A program made the translations under genes and the position numbers. 54,423 nt of DNA from Coemansia sp. RSA 1804 (taxonomy: Eukaryota; Kickxellomycota; Kickxellomycetes; Kickxellales; Kickxellaceae), in contig JANBTH010000025.1 of assembly GCA_027578815.1 (NCBI GenBank), positions 1-54,423 of the forward strand, in the 5' to 3' direction. Under the pieces are notes generated by a model that was not told the DNA's origin, did no database searches, and saw only the letters and a program-made list of their open reading frames with translations. The stretch's first letter is position 1. Every line of letters begins with the position of its first letter. This document shows, in pieces, positions 7,592-18,763 of the stretch.

Positions 7592-10500
7592 ATGGATTCC
7601 AGAGAGCCAGCCATTATCGATCTGACCCAGATTGACAGCGATGAAAGCTACGAATATGCCGGCTTTGATGATGATGACGATGAAATTAGTATTGTCAGTG
7701 CGTGGATGCCAAACAAAAGAATAAAGACCGAGGATTATTACGAGGAAACGCCTACTGAAATAAGCGATGGATTCCTGTCCAAAGATGAACAAATAACAGA
7801 ATCTGTTGCTCCAACATCAGCGTATACAGAGATTCAAGGATCGCCAAACACCATGATGGTTGTGACCGAGGGACGCGGTGTTGCTAGCGAGATAGCATAC
7901 TGTTTTATTGACTTGAACACTACTCAGTGCATGGTATCGCAGTTTGCTGACAGCGCAAGTTACTCGCGCATTATTTACGCAATACTCACCGCACGCCCAC
8001 AGGTTGTTCTTGTTCCAAAGGCAATGGCTAACTGCAAGTCAAAAGCAATGGTCAATATCCGTCGGTATCTGCCTTGGCTTACTGTTGCCCCTCTGGAGAG
8101 GTCGCTGTTTAGCGATTCAGATGGAAACCGCAGATTGCAGGACTTGGCAATTCCGTCTCAGGTTGCTCCGCTTGTTCGCATCATGGCCAAAAAGTAAGAA
8201 TGTATAAAAACTTTCCATTCCCTTTCCCAGACTACCGTCAAATGCTTTTATCTCGCTGTTGCAATCTAAATGCTGATTAAAACGGCTTACTCTGACAAAA
8301 GAATATGTTAAATGTGTAGGCAATACGCGTTGGCTGCATTTAATGCCATGATCCAGCATCTAGAGACTAGCATTGAGCTTGCGTTTATCGACGGCACTAT
8401 CAATGTAAAATATAAGCAAATGGAGGGCAAGTATATTTGAATATCATCAAAACGCCCTCACCGATTACCACACATGCTATTAATTTTTACTTACAAGAAA
8501 ACAATAAACAAAATGAAATAGGCACTATGCAAATTGATCCTGGTGCATGGCGGGACTTGGGACTCGATTCGTACGCAATGCCAGCCGGAAACCCAGAGCC
8601 CACGCTTTTCAGCGCCATCAACCACACGCACACAAAGATGGGCAGCAGACTGCTTCGTGCCAGCATCCTACAGCCGCTAACAGACTTGCCGACAATATAT
8701 GCACGCCAAACCGCAGTATTGGAAATCCTTGACAATGAGGAGATGTTCTTCTTTCTTTCCGCGCATCTTCCAAGGATTCCAGACATAGATGCAACAATAA
8801 CTGCATTGGTTAGACAGGCACCCATTCCGTCTACCGCAAAACAAACAGCCCAGGCAATCAATAACGTGCTTGTGGTTAAGCACCTCTTGGTTGTTGCAAA
8901 GGATCTCGCAAAGGGGTTTCAAAAGGGACCTGAAAGCCGGTTGCTTGTGGAAATCTACGAAGTCCTCTTTGATCCGCGTGCTTCTAAACTGCTTGACAGT
9001 ATTCACAGTGTTGTAAGAGAGGATATTGAAGTGGATGGCGCGCAAATAAGTCGAAGCCAGCGTTGCCATGCGGTCAAGGTAAGTAATACTCTCAGAGTTT
9101 AGAAGAGCATCTCAAATTAAAAGATAACCGGTAGAAAGAGCGAGTTAAACATTATTTACTGTTAATAGGATGGTGTTGACGGATTTCTTGACGTCTGTAA
9201 GTAAACAGCCCTCGATGCTTATAAAAATTCTATTATCTACGGCCATGTGCTTATAACGAATAACCATTACATGTGTATCAGATTCACACCACTAATATAC
9301 ATTCTTAACTAGCTCGCGCAATCTTTGACAAGGTCACGCAAGAGGTGGTTGATCTGGTGGAACAGTATGCTAGTAAGTATAATCAATAATACTGAATAGA
9401 GCTATGCTCTCAATTAACATTTGTGGCTTTGAATATAAAAGGATCTACCACTCTGTCACTTGAAAGATAATAAAACTATATTGTTTCTTATGTAGACGAA
9501 GTGCATATTCCAATACGTGCCGTCTACAAGCCGGCTGCCGGGTATGTAATGACAGCAAAGACAACAGATCTTGGAAGCAGAATTCCGGAAGAATTTGTTA
9601 ATATTGTTGTAAAGAAAAGCACAGTCACATTTACAACTCTGGATCTGGTAAGCCTAGAGTATTGTACAGCAGCCATCATTTACATGCAAATATTATATTC
9701 GGAACCACATAAAAATTAGCATTGTATATTACACAGTGTAGATAAAGCTAAACAACAGGCTTTCTTCAGTTGTGACTGAAATCAATCTGCTTACAGAAAA
9801 GTACGTATTACATTATTAACATATGAACACATGCCAATTATTTAAAGAAAGCAGAAACACTAAACACACATCTTTTCATAGGGCCATACACAGCGTGATA
9901 ACTGTCATCTGTTGCAACATTTCAGTACTGTATCGAATGTCAGAAGCAATTGCACTTCTTGATATGATCATCTCATTTGCCCATCACTGCACTCTCCATG
10001 AATGCGTACCGCCGGACATCTCAGACTCGATATACGTAATTGATGGCCGGCATCCAATACTTGATACACTGGGGAGAGAGGTTGTGCCAAATAATATTGA
10101 TATTAGAGAAAACCCATTTACCTTGGTATCTGGGCCAAATATGGGCGGCAAATCCACATACCTGCGCCAAATTGTGTATCTTGTCATTATGGCCCAAATT
10201 GGAAGCTTGTAAGTATATGATGATTTCTGGTAGGCCATTAAATGCATTGCGCCATTGAACTTGCTTTAAAAATATAGTGCCTAAAATCACTTTATCTATT
10301 TACTGTTATAGGGTTCCTGCTAGAAAAGCAAGCTTCAAGATATTTGACAAGCTTTTTGTACGAATGAACAACGACGATGATATGGTTGCTAACCAATCGA
10401 CATTTCTGCGCGAGATGCACGACATTAGTTACATCCTTTGTAATTATGACAAGCACAGTCTAATAGTAATTGACGAGCTTGGACGCAGCACTACTGCAAA

Positions 10501-11126
10501 TGAGGGAAAGGCCGTTTGTCGTGCGGTTTGTGAGGAGTTTCTCGATTCTGAAACAACTGTCTTTCTTAGCACACATTTCCTTGATTTGCCAGAAATGCTG
10601 CAAGTCCATCCAAACTGCCAAACAATTGTTCTATCGCAAGACGTCAAAGTGAGTACCAACAATGATGCACAAAAGAAAACATTATTACTAATTGTATTTT
10701 CTTAATAGAATCAGCTGCTAACTAGCTAAGCATCTGACAAAAATGCGAAGCACAATGTAAAACTGACTGTAGAAAGAAGAAGGCTCAATGTCAAACAGAT
10801 ACAAGGCAGTTCCTGGAACACAAACAGAGACGCTGTACGGAATTAAATACGCAGAAAAGATAGGGTTTCCACAGGACGTTCTTGCCATTGCTAAAGATGT
10901 AGCAGAAGAGGTGGGTATTAGCAGTCAAGCAGAGATGTATGAATATATTTATTTATTTTGAATTACATTATGTGTGTATGACTGACAACTTTCCTTGTAT
11001 CAATTTAAACATGTTCAAATTCTGTAGATAGTCAAAAGAAAAATGGCTCAGGCCAGAATACAAGCAGAGAAGCAGCCGGTGGTATTCAGCAAGCTGCTGC
11101 AAGAGATTGAAGAGATCATTGACTAG
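7592..11126 (+). CDS. MSH4: MSH4, meiotic MutS homologue (11 exons)
   Basis: MSH4 pairs with MSH5 as a meiotic clamp that stabilises recombination intermediates and promotes crossovers. Exons I derive: 7592-8193, 8320-8426, 8522-9078, 9169-9196, 9313-9372, 9496-9647, 9742-9800, 9882-10208, 10312-10648, 10773-10910, 11028-11126, giving 821 residues in one frame. The N-terminus is an acidic extension (FDDDDDEISIV). The lever/clamp core runs from about residue 230. Walker A is GPNMGGKST (606-614) and Walker B IVIDELGRST (682-691), followed by STHFLDLPEM and the C-terminal TLYGIKYAEKIGFP motif. It lacks the MutS mismatch-recognition domain, as MSH4 does. Intron 2 uses a GC donor. A 28-nt microexon (9169-9196) is needed for the conserved GFLDV segment. 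Presence implies a meiotic sexual cycle in this fungus. Confidence 0.95.
8427..8521 (+). other. GC-AG intron in MSH4
   Basis: The second MSH4 intron starts with GCAAGT after exon end AGG and ends at ATAG. The overlapping GT two bases on (position 8431) leads out of frame with both usable acceptors. Splicing 8426 to 8522 gives the segment KYKQMEGTMQID, which aligns without gap to the corresponding MSH4 region. An alternative acceptor at 8497 would also keep frame and add eight residues. Confidence 0.65.
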
Positions 11127-11220
11127 ACCTTTAACCTACTTTTAACTCATTTTTCATTTTCAATTGCTCAAGACTAAAAGTTTTGTATAGACAGAGTGCT
11201 ACGGATAGATAGAAAACAGA

Positions 11221-12197
11221 CTAGTTGTCCGATGCCTTTTTATTCTTCTTTTCCTTTTTGGACTTCTTTTCAACCGTCGCGGTCTTTCCATTGCTCTTGC
11301 TCTTTTCCTTCTTCTTGTCTGTCTTTTCGTCCTTTGGCTTGTCGACATCCATAGCCAATTCCTGATCCACAGCCGTTGGCACCGGTTTAGACTTATCCGT
11401 CTTTCGCTTCTTCAACGCGGGGGCCGGCAACGAATTATCACCACCGCCGTTCGTAGACGACTGGGGATCGGACAACAGAATATCCTCAGTTGCCTTCTTG
11501 TCCTTCATAGCATTGTACTCTTCGGCAGAGAAAAATCCGTAGGGGATAAACTTCATTTTCATATTATCGGGCTGCGGACGTGGCGGAAAGTGTTCTCTAG
11601 CAACAATTTCGTTAGCATAGTCAACAGCATCGGGGATATCAAACCTTTCAACCAACGACAACAGCTGAGAACAACCGTTGGGCAAAAGAGTAAGCAACCC
11701 ATCGTTATCTGTATCGGGAACCAAGATGTTCATCTCGGCCATTCCATTAAACTCTGATGCCTGCAAACTCGATTCCGATGTTATCAGGTCATATGTCAAA
11801 TCATTGACTGTAGCCTGTCCAAGAACACCACCGCTGCTGTTGTCCTTTCCCCCTTCCTTTGTGTGTGCTATTTTGGGGTGCTTGATCTGCAGACCATCGA
11901 GTTTTTTCGGATCAACGTTGTCTGGTATACGCAACAGCCATAGTTCCTTGTCCTGGAACAGCTCAGACTCAAATCCAGAGGCTATGGTGCCTGACCGGAG
12001 CTCAAAGTCTGACGGCGGGGTGTATTTCCTACACAGTTAAAACGAAACAAACAAAAAAGAATGTTAAAGGAAAGGCCATATATGGGAAGGTTAGAGGATA
12101 CTGCTGCTGGCACTAACAAGCAAGCAAACATAAGCAATATGGTGGCGGCAAAGCCATGGAGAAACTCGCTGACGTACTTTGAAGAAGAGGAGGACAT
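11221..12197 (-). CDS. RPA34: RNA polymerase I subunit RPA34/CAST-like (2 exons)
   Basis: Two exons: 12178-12197 (ATG plus six codons and two bases, MSSSSSK) and 11221-12028, joined by a 149-bp intron with donor GTACGT and acceptor TGTGTAG; 275 residues. After the splice come KYTPPSDFELRSG and KELWLLRIPDNVDPKKLDGL, matching the RPA34.5/CAST pattern of an N-terminal 'ppdgFk' then 'q.WLiklP.nvdi.kL..L'. A beta-rich middle (ATVNDLTYDL, MNILVPDTD) and a 60-residue Lys-rich tail (KKSKKEKKNKK) complete the family layout. RPA34 dimerises with RPA49 through this domain to stimulate Pol I initiation and RNA cleavage in the nucleolus. The tail is a likely nucleolar signal. It faces MSH4 tail-to-tail, 94 bp apart. 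Confidence 0.8.
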
Positions 12198-12615
12198 TTC
12201 TTCCCGACCAGTGTAATGAAAGATATAAATACTCGAATCAGGACAAAAGACAAACACACATTCGAAAAGGGAGAAGACAACAAAGTACTGCTAGCTCTAT
12301 CATTCTGTTCTATTTTATGTGTGGGCTCATCAAAAAAAAATAAAAATAAAAAAGTTCAAGCCAAAGAAATTGTTTGATTTGATAGATTTGATCACGATTA
12401 GCTGACAGCGACATAAATGAACACGTTTGAAAAGAATGAGGCCCGCAATATCGTCAAAACACAAACACATGCAGTAAAGTGAGGTACTTCGCTTCTATAA
12501 CCAGCATTCTACTCACAACAACTGTATATTATTATATTAAGGCATACTGGAGAAAACAAATCAGTGTTATTAGTATTTGAGATTGCGGACGATAGAACAG
12601 ATTTCAAGCTCAGAG
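12198..12615. promoter_or_regulatory. Divergent promoter between RPA34 and the Vps3/Vps39-type gene
   Basis: About 420 bp. A TATTTATA-type element on the - strand near 12230 is a possible RPA34 TATA box. No other gene seen. Confidence 0.3.
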
Positions 12616-15600
12616 ATGGAGAAGTCACAGTCACATCAACAAGGCAGCGGGAATGAAGCAAGGGACGTTGGGAAACAGCAGACACCGTCACCTTATATTA
12701 TCAAGGCAGTGGCGAGTGGACTGCAATTAGAAGACAGGGCAGGCGTAGGCGGTAGCAGCAGCAGCAGCAATACGGCAAAGGACACAAAACCACGGCGACA
12801 GAGCCTGTCACAGCGACTGGGGCTTCAGTCGCTTAAGATAATAGGCAAGGACACGGGTGGTGATAAAGGGAAGACAACGTCGCCTGTAGAGTATGCTACA
12901 ACCAGCTCATCACCACAATCGACGGTATCGCTTGGAGAGGCAGAGGAGAATGAGGAAGTGCGTGCAAACAAAGAGGAGAAGGATGACGTTCAGCGCCAGG
13001 CATCGTCACTGCCCAAGGAGCACAGAGTAGCGGAAGGAGGAGGAGGAGGAGCAGCAGCAGCAGCAGGCGACAATGATAGTGGCGATGATAGTCAGAGACA
13101 GCAGAAGAGGCCTGGCAGCGCTAAACAACGGGCAGTGAAGGTTGAGTGCGTGGAAATGGTGGGCGAGGACATGTACATAGGAACCAGCGATGGATGCATC
13201 GTGCATTACACTGTTGCGACGGCTGAGCTGGAGACAGATGGGGCGCCTGAGCGGTTTGAGGTAAGCAGTGTGGATCTGAATCTGGGCGGTAAGAAGGTCG
13301 AGCAGATGATTGCGTTCCCTGCGCTAAGCAAGCTGGTGGTCCTGTGTGGGTCAATGGTAGTGTTCTACAGACTGCCTGATTTGCGGCCAGTTCCAGCCAA
13401 CGTGATTCCGGCAATCAAGGGCGTGTCATGTATTGCGTACGACGAGCGCATTAATAACAGCAACAGCAATAACAATAACAATAGCAACACACGGGGAGCG
13501 ATTCTGTGCGTGGCACGCATGCGTGGGGTGTACATATACAGGCTGACGGGCGAGCTGAGGCTCGAGCAGGAGATACCAATGGAACACAGTGTGGCCAGTA
13601 TCTGCCAGTACGGCGGGTACGTGTGTCTAGCAGACACTGAGACGTACCGGATCCTGGATCTAGCCAAGATACGCGCGTCGCCGGGAAGCGATTCGGGACA
13701 TCTTGTGCTGATGCCAACGCAGCAACCAACAACAGATCCGCACACAGGACGAATCATTAGACCGCCACGGCCACGCACGCTGGTAGTTGGACCCAACGAA
13801 TTCATGTTCCTCACATCGTCGGGTGACCGCGACACGCTGGGCGTCATAGTCACGGCGATGGGCGAGGCACTACGCGGGACGCTGCAGTTTTCGTCGTATC
13901 CAAAGTCAATAACCTACGATGAGCCATACGTTATTGCAGTGTTTGGGGGCGGACAGATCGAGGTATTCGATACGCGGATGCCGGACCAGACGCTTGTGCA
14001 GACACTATTTGATGAAGAGGATGTGGCAGCGGGGCGACCACGGCGGATATGCACGGTTTCCGGCTTCTACCTTAGCACGAATGTGTCGCGACCCGAGGTG
14101 CTGGAGGATGCGCGGGACGAGCGAGAAGAAGCCGGCGAGGCGGCACCGATATCGGCGGCCGATGTCTTTGGATCGCAGAAGCACTGGCGGCGCGAGATTC
14201 TCGGGGACAACAATCCGCAAGCGGCTGAGAACCGCGCAGGTCGGGCGCTCAGTCGCTTTGCCTCGACTCGTATTGTTGTAGTTGCGCAGGACACAGCGAT
14301 CTACGCGTTGGCGCATCCGCCACAGCTCGTGCGTGCCGATGCGCTGCTTCTGGATGAAGGGCGCGTGGAGGAGGCTGTGGATATGGTTGAGCGAGCGATG
14401 GCTGCTGATCCTGATCCTGATCCGAATCTGAGCGACGAGGCAGCGTATTGCTTCCAGGTGGCCGGTGCTGTGTGTTTCAGAAACCTGCTACTTGACGACG
14501 CGCTTCGCTACTTTAAGCGCGGCAGTCTTGATCCGCGTGCCCTGATTCACTTGTTCCCTGATCTGGTTTCCTATCTCGGCACATTACTGGTTCCGCTCAG
14601 TCGCATTCCGCTGGCTGGAGGATTGCGGCGTGTGCTTGGTGATATTGGCGACGCGCCGCAGCTGGCGCACACAGGTGCCGCACTAATAGCTGGTAGCGAC
14701 AACGAAGATGGTGACATTGACAGATTGCGCGAGACGTTGGCGGCCGACGTGCTAGAGCTGGCACAGCGGTACCTGGAGCACTGTCGCGCACAGATGCTTG
14801 GATCTAGCGAGCACCAGATGCCGTTTGCGCCGGACTCGCTGCCAGTTATCGACACTGCGCTTGTGCGGCTCTATGCGGAGAATGAGCAGGACGCGAAGCT
14901 GTGTGCTCTGGTTGAGGCCACAGACAGTGCGGTAGTCAGCGACCTGGCTTGTAAGTTCCTCATGGATACCGGCCACTACTACCACTGCAGTCTGCTGTAC
15001 AAGGCGCGCACCGCCGGCGCCAATGACGATGGTAGTGGTAGCAGTGCGCGGACGAAGGTGCTGGATATCTGGCACCGCTTGCTTGCGGGCGAATGGGAGG
15101 ACCGCAGGTTTGGTGGGTTTGCCGAGTACCTCGCATACGTGCGTTCTGCTAGCGGAGACCAGCATGAGCTGCTTGGCGAATATCGATGGCTGGTAGATGA
15201 TGGCTGCATCGACGCTTCGCTGCAGCTCCTTGCGATGCTCTCGGATGAATCGGTTGCATCAATTGACGCAGACCATGCGATCCAGGCCACAGAACAGACG
15301 ACAGAAACAGTTATAAACAACACCGACGCCCTGCGCACACTTGTTGAACGCTTTGTCTCTGCAGCTCACCCGCGCGCCGCGCACTACACGACGTATCTGG
15401 TCAAGGCGTACGTGCGCCAGATCCGCGACTCTTACGCAGACGGTGCCTCTGACGACGATGCAGCTACGGTGTTGGAGCGTGCGGCGATTGCGGAGCGTGA
15501 ATCGTTTGCGTGTGCACAGGCTAGCGATCTTGCGCTCACGTTCCGCACATACTTGCGATCGATACGAGAGAGCAATGAGGGCACTCGACTGCGTGTTCTG

Positions 15601-16356
15601 CTTATCGATACATTGCTCTGCGCCAACAGCCAGGCGGTGGAAGGTTCGTACGATGCGCGCCAGACGCTCGACTACGTGGCTGATGTTGGTGCTGCTGATC
15701 TGCTGGTGCTGGAGCGAGCGATTCTTCTTGTCGTCCTGGGCCAAATTGACAGTGCTGTTGATTTGCTGGTCAATAAGCTGGGCGACTACGCCGAGGCCGA
15801 ATTGCTGCTTCTGCCGCCAACTCCTTCTATTGTGTCTGCTGCTGGGCAGCCCGATATTAGCAGCGGGGTTTCCTCCTCCTTATTCTCCTTATTCCGTCTT
15901 TGTCCCGCTACCACTCCCTTTGCTGCCTCTTCTCGTCCTGACAACGTGCGCAAGCTGTTGGCCATATACTTGGAGCTCGGACACAGCGGCCATGACGAGA
16001 TAGCTGTACGCCTTGTTTCCCGACTACTCGACAGGCACCGCGACCTTCTCATCGACTCGCCTTCCTCCGTGCTTGCCGGCCTGCCCGCCCACTGGCCGTA
16101 CTCGGTAGCTGAGCCGTTTGCACTGCATTCTCTGCGGCGCGCGGCGCGGAGGGAGCGCGAGTCGGCTGTGGTGCGTTCGCTGCGCGAATCTCTTACCTTT
16201 GATGCCAAAACGGAGCTGGCTGCCGAAACCAGGGCTGCGGGCGCCATCCTCCTCGACTACTCGCAAACATGTGCGGCCTGTAAAAAACTCCTGGGCTCGT
16301 CGGCCTTTGTGTTTGAGCCTGACACTGAGCAAGTCAAGCACATTTCCTGCACGTAG
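12616..16356 (+). CDS. CNH/VPS39-domain endosomal tethering protein (Vps3/TGFBRAP1 or Vps39 type)
   Basis: A single-exon gene of 1246 residues; ATG at 12616 (the frame is open 13 codons earlier only from a TTG). The first 175 residues are disordered with Gly, Ser and Ala runs. Residues about 175-560 form a CNH beta-propeller (VEMVGEDMYIGTSDGCIVHY at the first blade; VGPNEFMFLT and YDEPYVIAVF later). Beyond 560 is an alpha-solenoid, with the VPS39_1-type segment around residues 590-700 (FKRGSLDPRALIHLFPDL). The C-terminus has a VPS39_2-type CxxC (TCAACKKLLGSSAFVF) and then ends shortly. Such proteins give CORVET (Vps3/TGFBRAP1) or HOPS (Vps39) its Rab-binding end in endosome/vacuole fusion. 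Length and the short zinc motif favour Vps3/TGFBRAP1, but this choice is not secure. Confidence 0.82.
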   Translation: MEKSQSHQQGSGNEARDVGKQQTPSPYIIKAVASGLQLEDRAGVGGSSSSSNTAKDTKPRRQSLSQRLGLQSLKIIGKDTGGDKGKTTSPVEYATTSSSPQSTVSLGEAEENEEVRANKEEKDDVQRQASSLPKEHRVAEGGGGGAAAAAGDNDSGDDSQRQQKRPGSAKQRAVKVECVEMVGEDMYIGTSDGCIVHYTVATAELETDGAPERFEVSSVDLNLGGKKVEQMIAFPALSKLVVLCGSMVVFYRLPDLRPVPANVIPAIKGVSCIAYDERINNSNSNNNNNSNTRGAILCVARMRGVYIYRLTGELRLEQEIPMEHSVASICQYGGYVCLADTETYRILDLAKIRASPGSDSGHLVLMPTQQPTTDPHTGRIIRPPRPRTLVVGPNEFMFLTSSGDRDTLGVIVTAMGEALRGTLQFSSYPKSITYDEPYVIAVFGGGQIEVFDTRMPDQTLVQTLFDEEDVAAGRPRRICTVSGFYLSTNVSRPEVLEDARDEREEAGEAAPISAADVFGSQKHWRREILGDNNPQAAENRAGRALSRFASTRIVVVAQDTAIYALAHPPQLVRADALLLDEGRVEEAVDMVERAMAADPDPDPNLSDEAAYCFQVAGAVCFRNLLLDDALRYFKRGSLDPRALIHLFPDLVSYLGTLLVPLSRIPLAGGLRRVLGDIGDAPQLAHTGAALIAGSDNEDGDIDRLRETLAADVLELAQRYLEHCRAQMLGSSEHQMPFAPDSLPVIDTALVRLYAENEQDAKLCALVEATDSAVVSDLACKFLMDTGHYYHCSLLYKARTAGANDDGSGSSARTKVLDIWHRLLAGEWEDRRFGGFAEYLAYVRSASGDQHELLGEYRWLVDDGCIDASLQLLAMLSDESVASIDADHAIQATEQTTETVINNTDALRTLVERFVSAAHPRAAHYTTYLVKAYVRQIRDSYADGASDDDAATVLERAAIAERESFACAQASDLALTFRTYLRSIRESNEGTRLRVLLIDTLLCANSQAVEGSYDARQTLDYVADVGAADLLVLERAILLVVLGQIDSAVDLLVNKLGDYAEAELLLLPPTPSIVSAAGQPDISSGVSSSLFSLFRLCPATTPFAASSRPDNVRKLLAIYLELGHSGHDEIAVRLVSRLLDRHRDLLIDSPSSVLAGLPAHWPYSVAEPFALHSLRRAARRERESAVVRSLRESLTFDAKTELAAETRAAGAILLDYSQTCAACKKLLGSSAFVFEPDTEQVKHISCT

Positions 16357-17145
16357 AACGGAGAATAAGTTGTCATTTTCTATTTGTTAGTTACTGTCTA
16401 ACTTGTCTAAATGACGTGTGTGTTGGGCAGACCTAAATGCTAAATGTTTAGATGCTTGAATAATATTGATGAGTAGTTACAAATATAGGCCAAAAAGGTT
16501 AAAGATTTCCTTTATTCGTTGTCAATAAAAATGACAATAAGGAACAAATGTCTTTCGGCATTGGCAACAGCAGAAGCAATATCAAAGCCGTCGAGCATGT
16601 GACGATCCAATTAATAAATTTAAAATTAGCGCGACTTTAGTGTGTCTAAAACAAGAGAAAGAAGTTCTATAAATTTAGTCCAATTATTAATTTTTATTAA
16701 TTAAATTCAATATGCTTGACTGCATATGAATTGTTTCGTAAATTATTACAAATCTTCAATATGAAAGCTTGCTTGTTTCATCATAGTGCAAATTAAAGAA
16801 TAATGACAGAAACAGTCAGGTGTTTAGAATTGAAAATGTATTGCACAGTCAGTAACAGAAAGATGCAGCAAAAGAAAAACCGCACATATATAAAGAATTT
16901 ATATGTTGCCAATTACCTCCTTGTTCCAACACCTATTTCATCACCTCCACAGCTTTTATTGTCTAGCACAGATATATTCAACATTCAAAGCACCATCAAG
17001 TTTAAATTGTAGGCAATTTCCCTGCAGATTACCATACTATAGCTATTACTAGAATACTTTAAGCCGGTGCATATTACCAACCAGATACACACTACTAAGC
17101 TTGCAACTTTAAATATCAGCAATATATAAAACATAAATAAGCAAT
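16357..17145. other. AT-rich spacer with two TATA-like elements
   Basis: About 790 bp after the tethering-protein gene. Contains ATATATAAAG at about 16886 and ATATATAAAA at about 17119, both on the + strand and possible TATA boxes for the next small ORF; the second lies only about 22 bp before the ATG, which is too close for normal use. No convincing gene. Confidence 0.35.
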
Positions 17146-17358
17146 ATGCCGATGACTATTGAAAATTTACAGAAAGTTCCTCCCAATTCAGGGCAAGAGG
17201 CTAAATTTAAAGAAAAAATGGATGAGGCCAATAAAAAACTTGCTGCAATACGCAAACAGGTTCCGGGTGCGCAGAAAGATGCCCCAAATGGAGGAACAGC
17301 TGCTGAAAGTACGAGTGCATTGCCTAACTTCACAAGCCAGGGTATAACTTTTAGCTGA
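17146..17358 (+). CDS. Small hydrophilic protein, 70 aa, unknown
   Basis: ORF of 70 codons in an otherwise stop-rich AT region. N-terminal MPMTIENLQKVPPNSGQEAK leads to an amphipathic, coiled-coil-like helix (residues about 18-42, EAKFKEKMDEANKKLAAIRK), then a flexible Gly/Ser/Thr-rich end finishing GITFS. No signal peptide or membrane segment. Composition is coding-like and unlike the flanks. I do not recognise the protein. It belongs to the set of short island genes described in the findings. Confidence 0.45.
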   Translation: MPMTIENLQKVPPNSGQEAKFKEKMDEANKKLAAIRKQVPGAQKDAPNGGTAAESTSALPNFTSQGITFS

Positions 17359-17798
17359 AATTTAAAATAGGAAAATGCATGCGGATGACCAATATCTAAA
17401 GTGCTGTGTTGATACCAAACACACCTGCAAGCCATGCATTAGAACATTCTAACTCATTCTCTTATGTAATGTAAACATGTTTTCCTATATTTTTAGGACT
17501 AGTATTTTAAATTTAATTTTTATCTATTTATAAAAATTGAGTTTGTAGCCCACATTCTACCTGCTTTTACAGCTTGTGTTAACATCCGTACTTTTATGTA
17601 ATTTGACCAGCAATTACGTTTAAGGTGATTTAGCTACGCGCACAAGTTGGCCTAGTGCCAGAGCAGTAAAATACCCTTAGTACAGGATTCACAGTTGATT
17701 ACTTCCTTTTTTTGTTTGTTTTGCTTACTTTAGAAGACAATTAAACATTTTGTACTTTAAATTACACCTCCTTCAGTTTAACTTTTTTAGTGGAATAG

Positions 17799-18056
17799 TG
17801 GTTTAATGAACAGAAGCTATATGTGCCAAAATGGCCTGCCTTTAGTACACTTTTCAATTTTATTCAGAACAACCAACCTGCTGTAAAGAAAAACCGGTCT
17901 GTTTTAGATAATATAAAACTGAAGAAAATGAGAACTTTAATCACCGAGATTTGTAAGAAAATTATCATTGAGTTTCGAAATTCTGTCTTTTCATATATGC
18001 CTATCAGACCCAAGATGGTGGCGATTAACGATGAGGATATACACACTGAATATTAA
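17799..18056 (+). other. Possible coding exon without a start codon, 85 codons open
   Basis: Frame open from just after an AG at 17797-17798 (preceded by a T-rich tract ACTTTTTTAG) to a TAA at 18054-18056. The translation (WFNEQKLYVPKWPAFSTLF at the start, later KKMRTLITEICKKIIIEF, ending INDEDIHTEY) has no ATG until codon 44. It could be the last exon of a spliced gene, a decayed gene, or chance. No matching upstream exon is obvious. Confidence 0.25.
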
Positions 18057-18697
18057 TTAATCTTGGTTTATATAACAATTCAGTTCAAGAATAAAATAAA
18101 TTAATGACTGGCTAACGTGGTACATTTGTATAAGAGATTAGTTAAAAAAAAGATAGACATGATCAATATGTTAAAATTCGCACGATGGAGATGGAGGAAA
18201 ATGGAAAAATAACAATATTCGATATGAACTTTGGTTGAGAAACTGTAAGAAAATAGATGTATTCACTATTGCAAAATTCTTTGATTTAGGCTTAGAATGG
18301 GGCGACTGGAGAGATGGAATGCAAAGAAAAGGAGAAAAATGGAAAGAGAATGTAGACTGCCATCAACAATCAGCGGAAAGCCTTTTCCTTGTCATTTTTC
18401 TTACGTAGTTTAATAATAAAGTCTTATTGTATCTCTTAAACGTAATGCTATTCTCATTTCTACATCACTATCTACACATAAAAGTATGAAAAAAAGTGCA
18501 GTCAAAACAACTAATAAAATGTGGTCAATTTCTAGTTCAATGATTCATTGCTCAATTAAATATAGTTGTAAAGAATGAAACCTTCAGATGTTATATAAAA
18601 TGCGGACATCAAAAAGGTTTGAGACAGCCAATCTTTTATCATTCCAATTGTACTTATCATACAATAATTTCTTTAATACAAGAAATTCAATAAGCTA

Positions 18698-18763
18698 GTA
18701 TATATATTCGTTAACATAGATTTATCAAATATCTAGGCTAATATTTCTTGACAAGCTTATACA
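18698..18763 (+). promoter_or_regulatory. Conserved small-gene leader, copy 1
   Basis: The 66 bp before the ATG at 18764 align with the leaders of the - strand small genes at 36114 and 36925. The core ATATCTAGGCTA is identical over 12 bases in copy 2, followed by equal-length 26-base segments up to and including the ATG. A TATA box is 170 bp before the ATG. Confidence 0.6.

Larger units (their letters stand above)
17359..18763. other. AT-rich island with a possible terminal exon and a TATA-led leader
   Basis: About 1.4 kb. Contains the possible exon at 17799-18056 (listed separately) and, at the right end, the promoter and leader of the 74-aa gene: TATATAAAA at about 18592-18600 and a conserved leader at 18698-18763. 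The stretch 18060-18590 has only very short ORFs (17-38 codons) that I would not call. Confidence 0.4.
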
